A program made the translations under genes and the position numbers. The notes beneath the pieces were generated by a model. The model worked only from the letters and a program-made list of their open reading frames with translations, was not told the origin of the DNA and searched no databases. A DNA stretch of 16,702 nucleotides, taken from assembly GCA_042408955.1 (NCBI GenBank), contig JBHOQQ010000196.1, positions 1 through 16,702 of the forward strand, given 5' to 3'. This document shows, piece by piece, positions 14,400 through 16,702 of the stretch. Every line of letters begins with the position of its first letter. Positions within the stretch are counted from its first letter, which is position 1. This DNA is from CALGSZ01 sp042408955 (GTDB taxonomy: Bacteria > Chloroflexota > Chloroflexia > Thermomicrobiales > UBA6265).

Positions 14400-15644
14400 C
14401 TACGCAGGAGCCGGCGCATTGAAGACACCCGTCGCCGCTGGCGCTTCAATGACCGCGTCAATGCGCCACCGGTCATCGACTTTGGCAAAGATGAGCACCT
14501 TCCGCGTCTGCCCGGCGGCCGGATAATGACTCACGAGAATCGCGCTGACCCGGCCATCAGGCAGCACGCGCACCTCGCGAATCGCCACGATCGTTTCCTG
14601 TTCCTCAGGCGGCAAGGGAACCGCTGGCATGCGGAGCGCGGCGATCTCCTCGTCCGTGAGGGGACCCTGCCGGCGGAAATGGTCGTCGGTGAAGTGGGCA
14701 AGAGCGCGAAGCGGGAGCCCAGCGTTGAACGCCGTAATCACCTCGCGCGTCACGAGGGTGATCGCCGCCAACGTTTGCGCGCTTGCCGGAACGCCCTGGC
14801 GAATGTCTGCCAGGGTTGGCACGGGTGGGACAGGGACACCAGACGCGCCTTCCCGTCCAAGCGCGAGGATTTCTTCCACCGTGCGCTCTGGAATGCGCTC
14901 TTCGGTGCCAAACGCCGAGGTGCCCTGGCCGCCGCGATCGCGCACCGCGAGGTATTTGCGCTCGCGCAAGCTGACGACCGCTCGCCACAAGGGGACCTCT
15001 TCGGCACCGAGGCGCTGCTGGAGTTCCTCAAGCGTCGTCGGGGCCTGGCGCAACGCCGCGAGTACCGCTTGCTCCAGCGACGACAATCCCTCGCCCGTGC
15101 CGGGCACCGGCTGCGCGAGCGAGAGGCGAGCCCCGGGAGGCGGGAGCAACGACCGCAGCGTCATCATCTCGTCGGCGCGCCGGGTCGCTTCAAGGACGAT
15201 GCCATCGGTGTTGAGGGCAACCAACCCACCCGCCGCCGGCGGATCTGCTTCTCGGCTGAAGATAAACGTTCCCTGACGGGCAACGATGATCCGCGCGAGC
15301 GCCTCAATACACTGCTCCTCGGCCGCCCGCATCAATTCACGCGGTGTGATCCAGCCGCGATCAAGGGCAATTTGGCCAAGCGGCCGCGCATGACCGCTCC
15401 GCTCCTGCTCGTGCATCGCGGCATCGAGCTGAGCGGGCGTCAGCAGACCAATCCGAATCAATGTCTGACCGAGGCGGAGCTCGTGATTCGAAGACGAGAC
15501 GGAGACGAGCTGGCCATGGTCGAGGGAGAGCGACACGGTATCGCCATCCGCCGTAATGGCGAGCCGTCCGGTGTGGCGTTTCCGGGCAAGCACCGAGAGC
15601 AAGTCGGCCACGTTGACGTCGATCGTCTCACCCATCAGTGCCAT
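14400..15644 (-). CDS. DUF4388 protein with MshEN-like motifs and NTF2-like C-terminus
   Basis: The 414-residue protein begins with a DUF4388 (PatA N-terminal-like) domain: DVNVADLLSVLARKRHTGRL and LSLDHGQLVSVSS (residues 9-51). It continues with two 24-residue segments, 57-80 (RLGQTLIRIGLLTPAQ ... Q) and 88-111 (PLGQIALDRGWITPRE ... Q), spaced by seven residues like the paired motifs of cyclic-di-GMP-binding MshEN domains. FIFSREADPP at about 127-136 returns to DUF4388-type sequence. Residues 187-237 look like a small winged helix (LEQAVLAALRQAPTTLEEL). Residues 295-408 resemble an NTF2/SnoaL fold (FNAGLPLRALAHFTDDHFRRQG ... DDRWRIDAVIEAP). AGGAA eight bases before ATG 15644 supports the start. 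No signal peptide or membrane helix is seen. A signalling role is inferred. Confidence 0.8.
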   Translation of the reverse strand: MALMGETIDVNVADLLSVLARKRHTGRLAITADGDTVSLSLDHGQLVSVSSSNHELRLGQTLIRIGLLTPAQLDAAMHEQERSGHARPLGQIALDRGWITPRELMRAAEEQCIEALARIIVARQGTFIFSREADPPAAGGLVALNTDGIVLEATRRADEMMTLRSLLPPPGARLSLAQPVPGTGEGLSSLEQAVLAALRQAPTTLEELQQRLGAEEVPLWRAVVSLRERKYLAVRDRGGQGTSAFGTEERIPERTVEEILALGREGASGVPVPPVPTLADIRQGVPASAQTLAAITLVTREVITAFNAGLPLRALAHFTDDHFRRQGPLTDEEIAALRMPAVPLPPEEQETIVAIREVRVLPDGRVSAILVSHYPAAGQTRKVLIFAKVDDRWRIDAVIEAPAATGVFNAPAPA

Positions 15645-15807
15645 CGTACTCGTTCCTGGTCAGTATTCAGCACGGAGGGGATCGCCGCGAGACGACGATC
15701 ACACCATCGGCCTGGCAGAACAAGCGTAGCTTGCTGGTCGCGGGGGAGGTATGGCCCACGAGTCCTAGCCAGGCGACTCATGCCGGGGGGAGGTGGCGAT
15801 GGGTATA

Positions 15808-15836
15808 TTGACATTGTTGATAAAGTTATCAATAAT
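15808..15836 (+). promoter_or_regulatory. Strong promoter for the OsmC-family gene
   Basis: TTGACA (15808-15813) is an exact -35 box. It is followed by a 17-base spacer and AATAAT (15831-15836), five of six for -10. The transcript would start near 15843, about 57 bases before the OsmC-like ATG. The stretch is a striking AT-rich island in GC-rich surroundings. Confidence 0.8.
15813..15836. promoter_or_regulatory. Near-perfect 24-base palindrome covering the promoter spacer (operator)
   Basis: Arms ATTGTTGATAA (15813-15823) and TTATCAATAAT (15826-15836) match at 10 of 11 positions around a 2-base centre, with an exact 7-base core on each side (TTGATAA, TTATCAA). The palindrome runs from the last base of the -35 box to the last base of the -10 box, so a bound dimer would block RNA polymerase. 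MarR, ArsR, Rrf2 and TetR-type repressors bind sites of this size. It is not an FNR site, because the half-sites TTGAT and ATCAA are six rather than four bases apart. No regulator gene is seen in the window. Confidence 0.75.
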
Positions 15837-15899
15837 ACGGCCACCTGAGCTGCGCGGCCTGGGAGTGATGCATCCTCATCATGACGAAGGGAGAGATCT

Positions 15900-16466
15900 A
15901 TGTCGGTGACCATCGTGGCTGACCGGTTGGCCGAATCTATTCGGCAAGTTCGGAGCGATCTAGCTGCTGCCCCTGAACCACCGCTGGTGACATTTGCGAC
16001 GGACACTCGCCTCGTAGATGACTACGTTACGACCGCCCAAATCCGAGATTTTCGGCTGACGGTTGATGAACCCGAGCGTCTTGGTGGTTCCAATCTGGGG
16101 CCGACGCCGGTCGAGCTCGTGCTGGCCGCGCTTGGTACGTGCCAGGAAATCGTCTATGCAACCTACGCGCGAGTCCTGGGCATCCCGCTCGATGGCGTCT
16201 CCGTGCACGTCGAAGGCGTGCTTGATCCGCGGGGATTCTTTGGAGTTGCCGATGTGCCGGCGGGGCTGCGCGAGGTCACGTTTACCGTGGAGATACAAAG
16301 TCCGGCACCGGCCGAGGCCGTTCAGCGCCTCATCGCCACGGTCAATGCGCATTGCCCGGTACTCGACATTCTCCGCCAGCCGGTCCCCGTTGCTGGGGCC
16401 TACACGCTGAACCACGAACCTATCGAGCCCGCGAGCGAGCCAGCCCCGGTTGTGCCGGATCGGTGA
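15900..16466 (+). CDS. OsmC/Ohr-family peroxiredoxin-like protein
   Basis: The 188-residue protein has the OsmC fold order: a beta-rich first half, then GGSNLGPTPVELVLAALGTCQEIVYATYARVLGI, VSVHVEGVLDPRG, and the second helix VNAHCPVLDIL. The two family cysteines are C81 and C152, and E73 fits the usual Glu in PVELVLAAL. OsmC and Ohr proteins reduce organic hydroperoxides with these cysteines. The sequence looks like the general OsmC-related group rather than classical Ohr, so the substrate is open. AAGGGAGAG lies about five bases before ATG 15900. The N-terminal 45 residues and the Pro-rich tail extend beyond a minimal OsmC domain. It is driven by the promoter/palindrome at 15808-15836, which suggests repression released by a stress or redox signal. 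Confidence 0.9.
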   Translation: MSVTIVADRLAESIRQVRSDLAAAPEPPLVTFATDTRLVDDYVTTAQIRDFRLTVDEPERLGGSNLGPTPVELVLAALGTCQEIVYATYARVLGIPLDGVSVHVEGVLDPRGFFGVADVPAGLREVTFTVEIQSPAPAEAVQRLIATVNAHCPVLDILRQPVPVAGAYTLNHEPIEPASEPAPVVPDR

Positions 16467-16575
16467 GCGCGTTCTCGGTGACGCGTGGCGCTCCTCGGGA
16501 AGTGCTCGACGTCTCTGGCATACTATGCGGCATGAAGGATGTCGCCAGGACCTGTTATCCTGAGGAGCGCATGGT

Positions 16576-16702
16576 ATGACGATCACCGTTGTTCCCACCC
16601 GGCCACGCATCGCAAACCCGATCAACCCCTATCGCGACAACGTCCAGGGCAAGGCGAATGAGCCAATCACCGTCGCTGGCTTGCTGGACCGGGCCTATCG
16701 CG
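16576..16702 (+). CDS. Start of an unidentified gene (runs off the window)
   Basis: ATG 16576 follows GAGGAG by eight bases and opens a frame that stays clear to the window end, giving 42 residues beginning MTITVVPTRPRIANPINPYR and continuing with a likely helix, ITVAGLLDRAYR. An ATG at 16571 stops after two codons. Candidate -10 elements CATACT (16519-16524) or TACTAT (16521-16526) lie about 50 bases upstream. It may be expressed with the OsmC-family gene, 109 bases away. I do not recognise the family from this fragment. Confidence 0.7.
   Translation, partial: MTITVVPTRPRIANPINPYRDNVQGKANEPITVAGLLDRAYR

Noticed and set aside
15813..15836. FNR/CRP-type operator
   Set aside because: FNR half-sites TTGAT and ATCAA are separated by four bases; here they are separated by six, and the symmetry extends outward instead.
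14526..15848. A 440-codon open frame on the plus strand
   Set aside because: It is antisense to the DUF4388 gene, Arg/His-rich, has no family resemblance, and its end crosses the strong osmC promoter. Long antisense frames are expected in GC-rich DNA.
1..16702. CRISPR array, tRNA, rRNA, insertion sequence, phage or toxin-antitoxin module
   Set aside because: I saw no regularly spaced repeats, cloverleaf with CCA end, transposase-type motif, terminal repeats or paired small toxin-like genes. This was by eye; a tRNA/RNA model scan would be decisive.

Overview
The window looks like GC-rich bacterial chromosomal DNA: tightly packed genes on both strands, frequent convergent pairs with gaps of about 10-16 bases, and no phage, insertion sequence, CRISPR, tRNA or rRNA that I could see. 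The gene mix (PRC-barrel/CBS protein, GYD protein, DinB-like and VOC proteins, a GAF kinase fused to a NarL-type regulator, a zinc-ribbon/propeller protein, a DUF4388 protein) suggests Chloroflexota, perhaps Thermomicrobia/Sphaerobacter-like. That is an impression from gene style, not a computed placement.

Layout. 1-74: possible tail of an upstream gene. 75-1379 (+): purD, the GAR synthetase of purine synthesis. 1396-2052 (-): CBS-CBS-PRC-barrel protein, convergent with purD. 2053-2410: divergent intergenic region with a 10-base inverted repeat. 2411-2890 (+): small GYD-like protein with a C-terminal SFPASDPP tag. 2942-4249 (+): exported sorbosone-dehydrogenase-like beta-propeller protein. 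4328-6736 (+): a complete two-component system in one polypeptide (GAF-GAF-HisKA_3-HATPase-REC-LuxR HTH), preceded by a cluster of TCTACA repeats. 6747-7889 (-): rlmN. 7890-8090: repeat-rich spacer. 8091-8525 and 8562-9470 (-): DinB-like and two-domain VOC proteins, likely one transcript. 9471-9903: long gap without a convincing gene. 9904-10542 (+): secreted NlpC/P60 peptidase. 10639-11517 (+): membrane-anchored, divergent GDPD-like protein. 11667-12197 (+): GNAT acetyltransferase. 12234-12515 (-): small three-helix membrane protein. 12642-14390 (+): zinc-ribbon/membrane/helical-repeat/TolB-like propeller protein. 14400-15644 (-): DUF4388 protein with two MshEN-like 24-residue motifs and an NTF2-like tail. 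15900-16466 (+): OsmC-family protein behind a very strong promoter buried in a near-perfect palindrome. 16576 onward (+): start of an unidentified gene.

Functional picture. This is mostly housekeeping (purD, rlmN) interleaved with envelope, stress and signalling genes. I do not see a single multi-gene novel defence or biosynthetic system. The most interesting signals are regulatory and architectural: the palindrome overlapping the osmC promoter, the one-protein two-component system and the operator-like repeats before it, the possible cyclic-di-GMP-binding motifs in the DUF4388 protein, the SFPASDPP tag, and several unexplained inverted repeats between genes.
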